A stretch of 64,000 nucleotides of DNA from Oscillospiraceae bacterium (lineage in GTDB: Bacteria; Bacillota; Clostridia; Oscillospirales; Ruminococcaceae). The notes beneath the pieces are model-generated. The model worked only from the letters and a program-made list of their open reading frames with translations, was not told the DNA's origin and did no database searches. Positions 52,221 to 61,434 of this stretch are shown here, piece after piece. The stretch lies in contig JAGOPP010000007.1 of NCBI GenBank assembly GCA_017991935.1, positions 8,821 to 72,820 of the forward strand, given 5' to 3'. Made by a program: the position numbers and the translations under genes. Position 1 is the stretch's first letter, and each line of letters begins with the position of its first letter.

Positions 52221-53984
52221 ATGCGAAACGCTTACAACCGCGGCGGGCCGCAGGCGGGCGGAAAAGCCCGCGCCACGGTGGAAATCTTGGACAACGGATT
52301 TCAGCACCTGTTCCGCGAGAACGCGAACGAGACGGAAGTGATCGCCAAATATCACGGGGATATCGGCCAGATCGCGCGGGATTTGCAGGCCGAGGTGGAG
52401 ATCCTGTCCCCGGGCTACGCGATCGTCACCATCGACAGAGACAGAATCGTCAATCTCTATTCCTATCCGCAGATCGAGCATCTGGAGCTCCCCAAAAGCC
52501 TCTACATCGCGGCGCCTTCCAATCTGGCCTCGTCCTGCATCCCCACGGTCCAAAACCGCGGGGGCTACAACCTGTCCGGCGCGGGGGTCATCGTGGCGAT
52601 CATCGACTCCGGCATCGACTACACCCACCCGGATTTCCGCAACGCGGACGGGACCACCCGGATCCTCTATATCTGGGACCAGAGCGGGGAGGGGACGCCG
52701 CCGGCCGGGTTTGCCGCGGGAGCGGAATATACCCAAGAGCAGATCAACGAGGCGCTGCGCAGCCCGAATCCGCTGGACGTCATCAATTTCATGGACACCA
52801 ACGGCCACGGGACGGCCGTGGCGGGGATCGCGGCCGGCAACGGCAGGGGGAGCAACGGCCAAAACATGGGGATCGCGACCGAATCGTCGCTGATCATCGT
52901 CAAGGTGGGCATCCGGGGATATCAGGCGTTCTCCAGAACCACCGAGCTGATGCGCGCGATCAAATACGTGATCGACCGGGCAAGGGAGCGGCACATGCCG
53001 GTCGTCATCAATATGAGCTTCGGCATGAACAACGGCTCCCACCGCGGGGACAGCCTGTTCGAGACCTACCTCACCACCATGAGCGACGAATGGAAGACCT
53101 CCATCGTGATCCCGACCGGGAACGAGGGCGCGGCGGGGCATCATTACCGGGGGCGGATCGCCCCCAACCAAGTGCAGGAGATCAATTATTTTACCGCCCC
53201 GGGAATCGAGGAGTACTATATCTCCTTCTGGAAAAACTTCTCGGACAGTTTCGCGGTGGAGATCCTTTTCCCGACCGGGGAATCCTCCGGCATCATCAGC
53301 ATCAGCGATCAGGTCAGAAATGTCCGCGTGGGAAATCTGGTGCTCACCGTGATCTACGGCCAGCCCAGCCACTACTCCATCAATCAGGAGATTTTCTTTC
53401 AGGTCCGGGCCACAATCGGCACCATCGCCCCCGGCACATGGAGGATGCGGATCATCTCCGGCAGGGTGGTGGACGGAAACTTTCGGATGTGGCTGCCGAC
53501 CACGGAGCAGGTCACTACGGAGACGTATTTTTCCAATCCGGTCGCCGAGGACACCTTGACGATCCCCTCCACCGCCGACAAAATGATCACGGTGGCCGGA
53601 TACAACGACCGGGTGGGCAACATCGCCGAGTTTTCCGGCAGAGGCAACTCCAACATGGCGCTGCCCAGCCCCGATCTTGCGGCCCCGGCGGTGGGGATTT
53701 TAACCACCCGTGTGGGCGGAGGCTACGACGCCTTCACCGGCACCAGCATGGCGGCGCCTTTTGTGACCGGCTCCGTCGCCCTGATGATGCAGTGGGGAAT
53801 CATCGAAAACAACGATCCTTTTCTATACGGCGAGCGGGTCAGGGCTTTTCTCAGATTGGGGGCCAGCAGGCAGGCAAATGTCGTTTACCCCAACCCTACG
53901 TCCGGGTACGGCACGCTCTGTCTCAACAATACGATGACATTTTTGGAACAATACAAGTGGGGAATAAGTAATATATGGCTATAA
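52221..53984 (+). CDS. Csp-type germination subtilase 1 (587 aa)
   Basis: S8 protease of the spore germination pathway. Residues 20-95 are the propeptide typical of Csp proteases; the catalytic triad is complete: Asp129 (DSGIDYTHPDF), His196 (NGHGTAVAGIAAG) and Ser509 (GTSMAAPFVTG), with oxyanion Asn in GNEGAAGHH. A jelly-roll-like insert (320-440) lies between His and Ser, as in CspB. In Clostridium, Csp proteases cleave pro-SleC. The ribosome site AAGGGGGCGG is 13 nt from the ATG, somewhat far. The 3' end overlaps the next gene by 10 nt. Confidence 0.92.
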   Translation: MRNAYNRGGPQAGGKARATVEILDNGFQHLFRENANETEVIAKYHGDIGQIARDLQAEVEILSPGYAIVTIDRDRIVNLYSYPQIEHLELPKSLYIAAPSNLASSCIPTVQNRGGYNLSGAGVIVAIIDSGIDYTHPDFRNADGTTRILYIWDQSGEGTPPAGFAAGAEYTQEQINEALRSPNPLDVINFMDTNGHGTAVAGIAAGNGRGSNGQNMGIATESSLIIVKVGIRGYQAFSRTTELMRAIKYVIDRARERHMPVVINMSFGMNNGSHRGDSLFETYLTTMSDEWKTSIVIPTGNEGAAGHHYRGRIAPNQVQEINYFTAPGIEEYYISFWKNFSDSFAVEILFPTGESSGIISISDQVRNVRVGNLVLTVIYGQPSHYSINQEIFFQVRATIGTIAPGTWRMRIISGRVVDGNFRMWLPTTEQVTTETYFSNPVAEDTLTIPSTADKMITVAGYNDRVGNIAEFSGRGNSNMALPSPDLAAPAVGILTTRVGGGYDAFTGTSMAAPFVTGSVALMMQWGIIENNDPFLYGERVRAFLRLGASRQANVVYPNPTSGYGTLCLNNTMTFLEQYKWGISNIWL

Positions 53985-55693
53985 ATATAAACGAGGACGA
54001 CCTCCCGCTGAGCGAATTTATCAGATTGCCCACCACGGTGGATTTTCAGTCGCTGAATACGCAGCGTTTCAGGGATTATGCGGCGGCGAGACCTTACATC
54101 CATGTGGGGACGGAGTTGACGACGCACTATGTTGTCTCCTATGTCAACGTCAAGTATCTCCAGAGCATATTTGAAGATATGGGCAAGGATTTCGTCTCTT
54201 TTTATCCCAAGATCATGTCCCCGCTGGACAGCCAGAGCAACGACGCCTCCGGGATCACAAGGGTGCTGAATCAGCCCTTTTTGAATCTCACCGGAAGAGG
54301 GGTCATCATCGGGTTTGTCGACACGGGGATCGATTATACCCAAAACGCGTTCAAATTCGAGGACGGGAGCACCAAGATCCTCAGCATCTGGGATCAGACG
54401 ATTGACGGCGAAAGGGCGGAGGGGCTCCACTATGGTTCCACCTACAGCGCGGAGCAGATCAATCAGGCGCTTCAGTCCGACAATCCCCGCAGCGTCGTGC
54501 CCTCCGTCGACGAGGACGGGCACGGCACCTTTCTCGCCTCGGTGGCGGGCAGCAACGAGCCGGGGGAGTATATCGGCGCCGCGCCGAAATCCAGCATCGT
54601 CGCGGTAAAACTGCGCCGCGCCAGAGAGTACTACATCAACCGTTATCTGTTGCCGCCCGATAACCCCCATTTGTACGAATCCTCCGACTTCCTGATGGGG
54701 ATCCGATACATCCTAACGCAGGCGCTGGAGCGTAACCAGCCCGCGGTCGTCTGCATCGGCATGGGCGCCAATTCCACGGCGAGGGACGGAAACACGCTGT
54801 TTGAGGACTATATTTCCTATGTCTCTCAGGCGGCCGGGTTTGCGATCGTCACGGCGGCGGGCAACGAGGCCAACGCCAAGCACCACACCCAAGGCAAAAT
54901 CGAATCGACCGGCGGCACCGACATCATCAGCATCAAGGTGGGGAGACAGGACACCTCCTTTTCGTTATTTACCTTCTGCAACGCGTTCGATAAAATCTCG
55001 GTGGCCATCACGTCCCCGGTCGGCGAGGTCATCACCAGAGCCTCCTTCCGCGCGGGGTTCGAGTACTCGGAGAAACTGCTTCTTGAAAACACCACGGTTT
55101 TTATCAGCTATTATAAAAACGCGAATAACGAGATCGTGGTGGGGTTTAAAAACGCCACGGAGGGGATCTGGGACGTCACGCTGTTCGGGGATTCCGTGAT
55201 CAGCGGCGAGTACTACGCGTGGCTGCCCATCACGGGACAGGTCGACGAGACGGTCGAATTTTTAAGACCCGTCCCGGAATACACGATCGTGTTTCCGGCG
55301 AGCTCCCTGCGGGCCATGACCGTCGGGGCGTACAACGTCAACGACAGCAGCCTCTATATTTCCTCCTCATGGGGCCCGACGAGGCTCCCCCGGATGGCGC
55401 CCGATTTTGTGGCGCCCGGCGTCGATGTGCAGGGGATTTACCCGACGGGCCGCGGCACCATGACCGGCACCAGCGTGGCGGCCGCGGTCACGGCCGGCGC
55501 GGCCGCGCTGCTGTTGGAGTGGGGCATCATTCAGGGAAACATCCCGGCCATGGACGGGGATTTCATCAAAAGCCTGTTAATCAGCGGAGCCACGCGGTCG
55601 GAAAATATCCAGTATCCCAACATCAAATGGGGATATGGGAAGCTAAATTTGTTCAATACGTTTTCGTCGCTCACGGAGACGATTCTCCGTTAG
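53975..55693 (+). CDS. Csp-type germination subtilase 2 (572 aa)
   Basis: Second S8 protease, distantly related to the first. Triad Asp116 (VDTGIDYTQ), His183 (DGHGTFLASV) and Ser500 (GTSVAAAVTAGAA) is intact, so unlike the C. difficile pseudoprotease CspC it should be active. The propeptide region is shorter and divergent. The start overlaps the first gene by 10 nt, indicating translational coupling. Two active Csp copies may act together on the SleC-like zymogen or sense different germinants; this division of labour is inference. Confidence 0.9.
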   Translation: MAININEDDLPLSEFIRLPTTVDFQSLNTQRFRDYAAARPYIHVGTELTTHYVVSYVNVKYLQSIFEDMGKDFVSFYPKIMSPLDSQSNDASGITRVLNQPFLNLTGRGVIIGFVDTGIDYTQNAFKFEDGSTKILSIWDQTIDGERAEGLHYGSTYSAEQINQALQSDNPRSVVPSVDEDGHGTFLASVAGSNEPGEYIGAAPKSSIVAVKLRRAREYYINRYLLPPDNPHLYESSDFLMGIRYILTQALERNQPAVVCIGMGANSTARDGNTLFEDYISYVSQAAGFAIVTAAGNEANAKHHTQGKIESTGGTDIISIKVGRQDTSFSLFTFCNAFDKISVAITSPVGEVITRASFRAGFEYSEKLLLENTTVFISYYKNANNEIVVGFKNATEGIWDVTLFGDSVISGEYYAWLPITGQVDETVEFLRPVPEYTIVFPASSLRAMTVGAYNVNDSSLYISSSWGPTRLPRMAPDFVAPGVDVQGIYPTGRGTMTGTSVAAAVTAGAAALLLEWGIIQGNIPAMDGDFIKSLLISGATRSENIQYPNIKWGYGKLNLFNTFSSLTETILR

Positions 55694-55726
55694 AATTTGA
55701 CACGTGACGGATAGGAGAAACCCTCT

Positions 55727-56968
55727 ATGAATGGAAACAACACGGCTCCCGTACAAAACACTTCGGGCGGATACGGGCTGCTGCGGGTCAACGCGTATCT
55801 CGATTCGGTGGGGAGTCCGGCGGAAAACGCGCTGGTCCGGGTGATCGACCCGGATACCGGCGCGGTGCTGGAGGAGGCCAGAACGGACGAAAACGGCCAG
55901 ATCCCGGCCGTCGCCCTTACGACGCCGCCGCTCGAGAATTCCATGCAGCACGACCGCCCGAGGCCGTTCAATCAGTATAACGTCAAAGTCACCGTCCCCG
56001 GGTTTGAGGAGGCCTCCATCGACAACGTGCAGCTCTATCCGGCCAGCACGGCGCTCCAGAACGTCATATTGAGGCCACTGCCCAGCAATATCTTGATTCC
56101 GTACCCGGTGCTCTGGGGGGATTTTCCGCCCAAAATTCCCGAGGAGGAGGTCAAAAAGCTGCCGTTTCCCCAAGGCTTGGTGGTTCTGCCGCGGCCGGTG
56201 GTGCCCGGCCTTGTTGTGGTGCACGCCGGCCGGCCGGAGGACGCCTCGGCCCCCAACTATACGGTGACGTTTAAAGATTACATCAAAAACGTGGCCAGCA
56301 GCGAGATCTACACCACTTGGCCGAAGGAGACGCTCCGGGCCAACATCTTAGCCATCCTCTCCTTCACGATGAGCCGGGTCTACACCGAGTGGTACCGGAG
56401 CAAGGGCTTCGATTTCACGATCACCAACTCCACCGCCTACGACCAGTCGTTCACCTACGGCAGAAACATCTATCAGGAGATCTCCGAGGTTGTGGACGAG
56501 ACGTTTACGCGCTACATCTCCCGGCAAAACATCGTCCAGCCCCTTTTTACCCAGTATAACGACGGCATCGAGGTCAACCGCGCGGGCTGGCTCAGCCAGT
56601 GGGGCTCCAAGGATCTGGGCGAAAGGGGATACACGGCCCTGCAAATCCTCAAAAATTACTATGGCTACGACATCGTGCTCAAAGAGGCGGAAAAAGTCGA
56701 GGGCATCCCGATCTCCTTCCCCGGCGTGGTGCTCAAAGTCGGCTCCGCCGGCGAGTACGTCAAGGTCATCCAGCAGCAGCTCAACGCCATCTCCCAAAAC
56801 TATCCGCTGATCCCGAAGCTGGTGGTGGACGGCGCCTTCGGGGAGAGCACGGCCGCTTCCGTCCGGGTCTTTCAGCAGGTCTTCGGCCTGCCCGTGACGG
56901 GGGAGGTGAATTACCCGACTTGGTACCGGATCTCGGAGATCTTCACCGCCGTCCAAGGGCTGGCCTGA
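55727..56968 (+). CDS. sleC: SleC-like spore cortex-lytic enzyme (413 aa)
   Basis: Third gene of the operon after two Csp proteases, the arrangement expected for SleC. N-terminal prepro/beta region (GYGLLRVNAYLDSVGSPAENA, carboxypeptidase-regulatory-like), a catalytic SpoIID-like central domain (TLRANILAILSFTMSRVYTE ... WGSKDLGERGYTALQILKNY) and a C-terminal peptidoglycan-binding domain (VGSAGEYVKVIQQQLNAIS ... VDGAFGESTAASVRVFQQ). Length is close to C. difficile SleC (~420 aa). Degrades cortex after Csp activation. TAGGAG lies 9 nt upstream of ATG. Confidence 0.9.
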   Translation: MNGNNTAPVQNTSGGYGLLRVNAYLDSVGSPAENALVRVIDPDTGAVLEEARTDENGQIPAVALTTPPLENSMQHDRPRPFNQYNVKVTVPGFEEASIDNVQLYPASTALQNVILRPLPSNILIPYPVLWGDFPPKIPEEEVKKLPFPQGLVVLPRPVVPGLVVVHAGRPEDASAPNYTVTFKDYIKNVASSEIYTTWPKETLRANILAILSFTMSRVYTEWYRSKGFDFTITNSTAYDQSFTYGRNIYQEISEVVDETFTRYISRQNIVQPLFTQYNDGIEVNRAGWLSQWGSKDLGERGYTALQILKNYYGYDIVLKEAEKVEGIPISFPGVVLKVGSAGEYVKVIQQQLNAISQNYPLIPKLVVDGAFGESTAASVRVFQQVFGLPVTGEVNYPTWYRISEIFTAVQGLA

Positions 56969-57006
56969 CGCGGGGGAAAATCTTCTCTCCGCCAAGGCGG
57001 AAGAAT

Positions 57007-57053
57007 CCTCAAAAAGGTGATGAAATCAGTGATTTCATCACCTTTTTTGAGGA
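57007..57053. terminator. Terminator of the germination operon
   Basis: Near-perfect 23-bp stem (CCTCAAAAAGGTGATGAAAT and complement) with a central G and T-run on the 3' side. Confidence 0.88.
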
Positions 57054-57219
57054 TCTCGGCAAATGCGGACGCGGCGGACAAGATGCCGTTTTACGACATT
57101 TTTTGACCGCATCACCCAAACGGGTGATTCCCCTTATGACGAAACATGATAGCATAAAATGAAAGATTCTTTCTACGGCTCACAAAAATTTAGCGGATTC
57201 GCTTCAGAAAGCGGGGGTA

Positions 57220-59115
57220 ATGATGACGCAGCAAATTCTTACCGAAATTGGCGCGAAGCTGTCCTCTTTAGGAATACCGGCGCAGGTTGGAAACGGCACG
57301 GATCTTGCGATTCACACGGAGTTTCTGGACGCGGGCTGGAGCACGGGCGACAAAAAGATCGGTTACGAAGCGGCGGTTTTCGCAAATGAGCGGGATAACA
57401 CCGTTTATATGTACGAAAAGACGACGGAGATCGGCCATGGCTTCTCCTTTGGCGAGGACAGCGGCGCCTCCTTCCAAAGCGGGACGACCCTGTTTCGCAA
57501 GGTAAAAAGCGTCCAATACGGGCCAGACGGCAAGGCGTATGAATATACGCTCGATTTGGGGGCCATTCCGAAAGCGGTCAAAGAAACGGCGAAGCGTTAC
57601 GGCTGGAAGTTTAAGACGGTAATCAATAAGAATAAAGCCATGTATCCGGCCGGGTACGCGCCGGCGTCCGCGCCGACGCCCGGCCAAACGCAGGCATACG
57701 CGCAGACCGCGAACTCCGGGGGCGGCTATTGCTCCAACTGCGGGATGCCCTTGGCTGACGGCGCAAAATTTTGCGATAAATGCGGGAACCCGGTCGGCGG
57801 CGCGACGCCGCAGACGCCCGCCCCGCCGCCGGCTCCGCCCGCGCAGAGCCGGCCGTCTTATGAACCCGCGCCGCCGCAATACGGCAATCCGCAGGGGGCG
57901 TTTTACGCCGCCGCGCCGAAAAAAAGAGGCAAAAAAGGCGGGATTTTCGGCCTGATCGGCTTCATCCTGCTGGGAATCGCCCTTCTCGTGGCGCTTGTGG
58001 CGGCAAAAGCGACCCCGGTCGGCTGGGCGGTCTGCCTCGGCCTGTACGCGGCCGCTTTCCTAATCCAGCGGCTGCTTCGCAAAAAAGGCTGCCTCCTGCA
58101 CCTGATTTTATGGATCATCACGAGCTTTCTGCTGCTGATCTCCTTGACGATGTTTGCGGAGGGCGATTTGAGCTTTACGTCGGCGGGGCTTAAAAACGCG
58201 CATATGACCACCGCGATGGACGCGAACGGGGCGCCGGTCGACGAGGTGGCCTCGTATGCGCCCGACGCGCCCGAACTCGTCGCCGTCGCCGAGCTGCGCA
58301 ACGCCCCGATCCATACGCGGGTCAGATTCGTATGGAAATATCTCCCGCAAGACGTGCTGATCGCGGAATACGTCATGGACAGCGGCGAAAACGAGACGGA
58401 CGTCTATGTGTTCAGCGACATTACGAACGACGGGCCGTGGCCGGAGGGCGAGTATCGGGTCGAATTCTATATAGACGATAAAACGACGCCCGACGCGACG
58501 GTGACGTTTACGGTCACAACGGATACGGCCGCCGTAAATCAAGGCACGTCTCCCCAGTCGCTGGCGGCCCTGCTTCCCTATGAAAAAAGCTTTCTCTTGG
58601 ATGACGGAAAAAGCACCGGCGCCTTTAAAGTTTTTATTTCGGACGGCACGGGGAGTTACGAGAATTATAGCGGCCAGATGATCTGCGAGTTTCGGGTGAC
58701 GTTTGATACCGGCTCGCTGCCCGCCGATTTTATCATGGATCCCGCGCAGGCCACCGCAAATAACGCGATGGGATACCCGTCGACGGATGGCCTCGTCATG
58801 GCGGTTTGTTCGGATACGGAGGCGTACCACCTCAGCTCCATATCCTCCGGCGAATGGATTTTTAACGGCGGAGACATCCGCCCGTTCGTCGAAACGGACG
58901 CGGCAACGACGAATATGGATCCGGACTCGATACTTACATTGGCCGCGAATTACCCCAAAATGCAGGTGCTCCGGTATAACCAAAACGAAGTCGGCATGAC
59001 GCAGGAGGGGGACACATGGACCACCCACGCGGAAAACGCGTTCGGCCTGCATCCGCCGGTAACGGAAGGGGATATCCCGTGGGATGAGATTTTAACCGAT
59101 TTGGGGCTTCAGTAA
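57220..59115 (+). CDS. Zinc-ribbon membrane protein with extracellular domain (631 aa)
   Basis: Residues 1-135: alpha/beta domain of unknown family. Residues 165-195: zinc ribbon CSNCGMPLADGAKFCDKCG, followed by a Pro/Ala-rich linker. Three to four membrane helices occur between 240 and 320 (IFGLIGFILLGIALLVALVAA, WAVCLGLYAAAFLI, LHLILWIITSFLLLISL). The last ~310 residues look beta-rich and extracellular, including an Ig-like segment (YRVEFYIDDKTTPDATVTF). Such zinc-ribbon proteins may sense or organise envelope components; no function is assigned. ATG at 57220 or 57223 after GGGGG. Confidence 0.8.
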   Translation: MMTQQILTEIGAKLSSLGIPAQVGNGTDLAIHTEFLDAGWSTGDKKIGYEAAVFANERDNTVYMYEKTTEIGHGFSFGEDSGASFQSGTTLFRKVKSVQYGPDGKAYEYTLDLGAIPKAVKETAKRYGWKFKTVINKNKAMYPAGYAPASAPTPGQTQAYAQTANSGGGYCSNCGMPLADGAKFCDKCGNPVGGATPQTPAPPPAPPAQSRPSYEPAPPQYGNPQGAFYAAAPKKRGKKGGIFGLIGFILLGIALLVALVAAKATPVGWAVCLGLYAAAFLIQRLLRKKGCLLHLILWIITSFLLLISLTMFAEGDLSFTSAGLKNAHMTTAMDANGAPVDEVASYAPDAPELVAVAELRNAPIHTRVRFVWKYLPQDVLIAEYVMDSGENETDVYVFSDITNDGPWPEGEYRVEFYIDDKTTPDATVTFTVTTDTAAVNQGTSPQSLAALLPYEKSFLLDDGKSTGAFKVFISDGTGSYENYSGQMICEFRVTFDTGSLPADFIMDPAQATANNAMGYPSTDGLVMAVCSDTEAYHLSSISSGEWIFNGGDIRPFVETDAATTNMDPDSILTLAANYPKMQVLRYNQNEVGMTQEGDTWTTHAENAFGLHPPVTEGDIPWDEILTDLGLQ

Positions 59116-59182
59116 GCGTTATACGAATCCGCCCGGGGAGTTTCAATCTCTTGGGGCGGAGCGCCCGCGAAGCGCGAAACCT

Positions 59183-59222
59183 AAAAAAAGAAAGGCGCCC
59201 CGAAGGACGCCTTTCTTTTTTG
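59183..59222. terminator. Bidirectional terminator
   Basis: AAAGAAAGGCG/CGCCTTTCTTT hairpin with A- and T-runs. Confidence 0.88.
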
Positions 59223-59267
59223 GCAAAGGACACGAGTTTGATACAAAATGCACCCGGTTGCCTTGTT

Positions 59268-59385
59268 CCCGTTTGTTGAGTGAACACCCTTGGCTATTTC
59301 CGTTTGCTTTGTGTGACCTCCGTTTGCTGGGTGAACACCCTCGTCGTTATCCGCCCGTTCTGTGTGCCGAGAGTACATAACTTGT
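59268..59385. repeat. Short imperfect direct repeats at the composition boundary
   Basis: Four ~18-21 bp units (CCGTTTG-TG-GTGAACACCC or a shorter variant) recur about every 30 bp. A minus-strand frame through them (59181-59396) reads a short Gly-His-Thr-rich repeat but has no ribosome site. Confidence 0.5.
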
Positions 59386-59413
59386 GATTTTATCATGCTT
59401 CAAATTCTTTTCC

Positions 59414-59728
59414 TTAGTTTTTTGGAGCAGGCGCCTTCACAACAATTAACTCCAAGGTCCCATCGTGCAAATTTTTTACATTCATTTTGGTTTGGAATGG
59501 AATCTTTAGAAGCGTACCGGCTTCGTATTCGTGTATATCCTGATCGTTCAAGCTGATTGAGAGCATTCCGCGAACTACGGTCATGTATATGTTTGAATTA
59601 GAAAGATGCTCGGGCAATCCTTCGTTTTTGTTAAATACCATATGCAAATAGTGTACGTTTTCATCGAATATGACTTTCTCTACAGCCTTTTTATCATCTC
59701 TTGATAATTTAAATATCTTTTCAACCAT
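59414..59728 (-). CDS. Small cupin-like protein (104 aa)
   Basis: Single compact beta-barrel with the cupin-like order of strands (NIYMTVVRGMLSISLNDQ, YEAGTLLKIPFQTKMNVKN). The usual metal His residues of motif 1 and 2 are mostly missing, so a binding rather than enzymatic role is possible. AGGAGG lies 9 nt before ATG 59728. First gene of the AT-richer segment; the ORF composition (Lys/Asn/Ile-rich) differs from genes to the left. Confidence 0.75.
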   Translation of the reverse strand: MVEKIFKLSRDDKKAVEKVIFDENVHYLHMVFNKNEGLPEHLSNSNIYMTVVRGMLSISLNDQDIHEYEAGTLLKIPFQTKMNVKNLHDGTLELIVVKAPAPKN

Positions 59729-59825
59729 TGCGGTATACCTCCTATTTTTATATTCTGTGCAGTGATCTCTATTATATCATAGCGAGCTACCATGGTCTGT
59801 TGTAATTGCAACAAACAATGTCTTA

Positions 59826-60455
59826 TCATACGTTCTTACCGTAGTGAATGGCACTTTTAGGGCAAACCTGCCGACAATTTGTGCATTGAAGACACAATGC
59901 GGTGTTTATATCAGCTTTTTTATCCTCAGAAGAAACAACGATAGCATGGGAGGGACAGTCTTTTTCACATAACTTACAGCCGATACAGGCATCCTTATCA
60001 ACCTTTTCAGAAAGTCTCGCAAAGCGGCCAAAGACCCTTTGCAGAGCGCCAAATGGGCAGATAAGGTTATGGAATACCTCCGGTTTATATCTTAGTGTGA
60101 CCAGGACCGATAAAACCAGCCAAAAAGGCAAAAGCGGCAGATTAATTTGCAACAGTCGTTTTGATAAAATCATAACCGCTACGCTGACGCCTAAGGCTAT
60201 CCATGTGAAATATCCATTTTTCAGCCACTTGGGAGCTTTCGATGTTTGGAGTTTCAATTTTTTTGACAGCCACTCAACGGGAAGCATCAGAGTATTCATT
60301 GGGCAAACATACCCACAGTAAACCCTGCCGAAGATAAGTGCGGCAACCAGGCTTACTCCAAACAACGCAAGCCAAAGCATTACTTTCCCATTTGCCAGCA
60401 GAACGATAAAAAGAGCGAGAAATAATATACGAATGATGTTAGTTATGTATTTCAT
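59826..60455 (-). CDS. NapH-type membrane [4Fe-4S] protein (209 aa)
   Basis: Four to five membrane helices, with the conserved YCGYVCPMNTL and LICPFGALQ motifs between them, followed by a cytoplasmic 2[4Fe-4S] ferredoxin domain (CIGCKLCEKDC, CLQCTNCRQVC). NapH/NosR-like proteins move electrons between quinol or ferredoxin and membrane partners. GGAGG lies 10 nt before ATG 60455. Divergent from a Crp/Fnr regulator with a shared operator, so it is probably its target. Its electron acceptor is not identifiable here. Confidence 0.88.
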   Translation of the reverse strand: MKYITNIIRILFLALFIVLLANGKVMLWLALFGVSLVAALIFGRVYCGYVCPMNTLMLPVEWLSKKLKLQTSKAPKWLKNGYFTWIALGVSVAVMILSKRLLQINLPLLPFWLVLSVLVTLRYKPEVFHNLICPFGALQRVFGRFARLSEKVDKDACIGCKLCEKDCPSHAIVVSSEDKKADINTALCLQCTNCRQVCPKSAIHYGKNV

Positions 60456-60472
60456 AGTAAGTCCGCCTCCTA

Positions 60473-60530
60473 TTGATATATCCTCATTATAATGATAAAA
60501 TGAATAAAAAGGTGTTACCAATGTAACACC
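60473..60530 (+). promoter_or_regulatory. Promoter of the Crp/Fnr gene with perfect operator dyad
   Basis: TTGATA (60473-60478), 17-bp spacer, TAAAAT (60496-60501). A perfect dyad GGTGTTAC-CAAT-GTAACACC lies at 60511-60530, at the plus start site. For the divergent gene, whose -10 is probably TATAAT at 60492-60487, the dyad centre is about 40 nt upstream of its start, an activating position. Confidence 0.78.
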
Positions 60531-60543
60531 TCGGGAGATCGTT

Positions 60544-61206
60544 ATGAAAAAATATTTAGAATTAATTCAACAGGCTGACCTTGTAAAATCATTAAAACTT
60601 CAAGAAATCGAGTCGTACTTGACTGAAGGAAGTTGTAAAACCACCCGGTATGGGAAAAATAATATTGTCCATTTTGTTGGGGAAGTCTGCTCAAAACTCG
60701 AGATTATTCTCGCGGGGAAAGTGGTTATTGAGCGCATTGACGAGTCCGGAAATCTCATGACAATAGCGGAATTTTTAAGCGGCGATGTTCTTGGAGGCAA
60801 CTTGATGTTTTCAAAAAATCCGTATTATCCGATGACCGTCACGGCCAAAGAAGCTACATTAATTTTGGAGATAAATAAGGAACGGCTGTTCCAATTGTTT
60901 TCGGATAATCACGAGTTTTTGAGGAGCTACCTTGAGTATGTATCCGACCACACGGTAATCCTCGGGGACAGGATCAAGCACTATGTGAATAGGACAATCC
61001 GTGAAAGCATAATAAGCTACTTGAATTATGAGCGCAAAAAGCAGAACTCGACTACCATTAAGCTAAGCGTGACAAAAAAGGCGTTAGCTGAAAGAATCGG
61101 CGTTCAAAGGACCTCTCTGTCCAGAGAACTTGCTAAAATGAGAGAAGACGGGTTGATAGAATTTAGCTCTGTCTCTATTACACTGTTAAACAGATTTTTT
61201 GTATAA
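60544..61206 (+). CDS. Crp/Fnr-family regulator (220 aa)
   Basis: N-terminal beta-roll sensor (residues 20-125) and C-terminal winged helix (VTKKALAERIGVQRTSLSRELAKMREDG). No N-terminal Fnr cluster Cys; single Cys near positions 31 and 49. It resembles clostridial regulators of hydroxylamine reductase or redox genes. The dyad immediately upstream suggests self-repression and activation of the divergent Fe-S gene. Low-GC codon use. Confidence 0.88.
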   Translation: MKKYLELIQQADLVKSLKLQEIESYLTEGSCKTTRYGKNNIVHFVGEVCSKLEIILAGKVVIERIDESGNLMTIAEFLSGDVLGGNLMFSKNPYYPMTVTAKEATLILEINKERLFQLFSDNHEFLRSYLEYVSDHTVILGDRIKHYVNRTIRESIISYLNYERKKQNSTTIKLSVTKKALAERIGVQRTSLSRELAKMREDGLIEFSSVSITLLNRFFV

Positions 61207-61368
61207 ATAATAATATCTAAGGCGGCAACCTTTTTCTACATAATACAGGTGCAATGGTTTACCGGATTGAAAAAAATATATTACCACATTAATTCTGTTC
61301 CACTCTTTTAACCGAAACACAATAGCGTTAAGGTGCTCTCTTTGTCTCATGAAAATGCTTTCACTGCA

Positions 61369-61424
61369 TTGACAAAACTTGATTTGACGCATATAATAAT
61401 GATATATCGAATATTTTTGATATG
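61369..61424 (+). promoter_or_regulatory. arsR promoter and ArsR-type operator
   Basis: TTGACA (61369-61374), 17-bp spacer, TATAAT (61392-61397). An imperfect dyad ATATCGAATATTTTTGATAT (61404-61423) just downstream of the -10 resembles ArsR operators. Confidence 0.85.
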
Positions 61425-61434
61425 AGGTGATGAG

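Noticed and set aside
59181..59396. 71-codon minus-strand frame through the short repeats
   Set aside because: No ribosome site, overlaps a terminator, repeat-derived; not supported as a gene.
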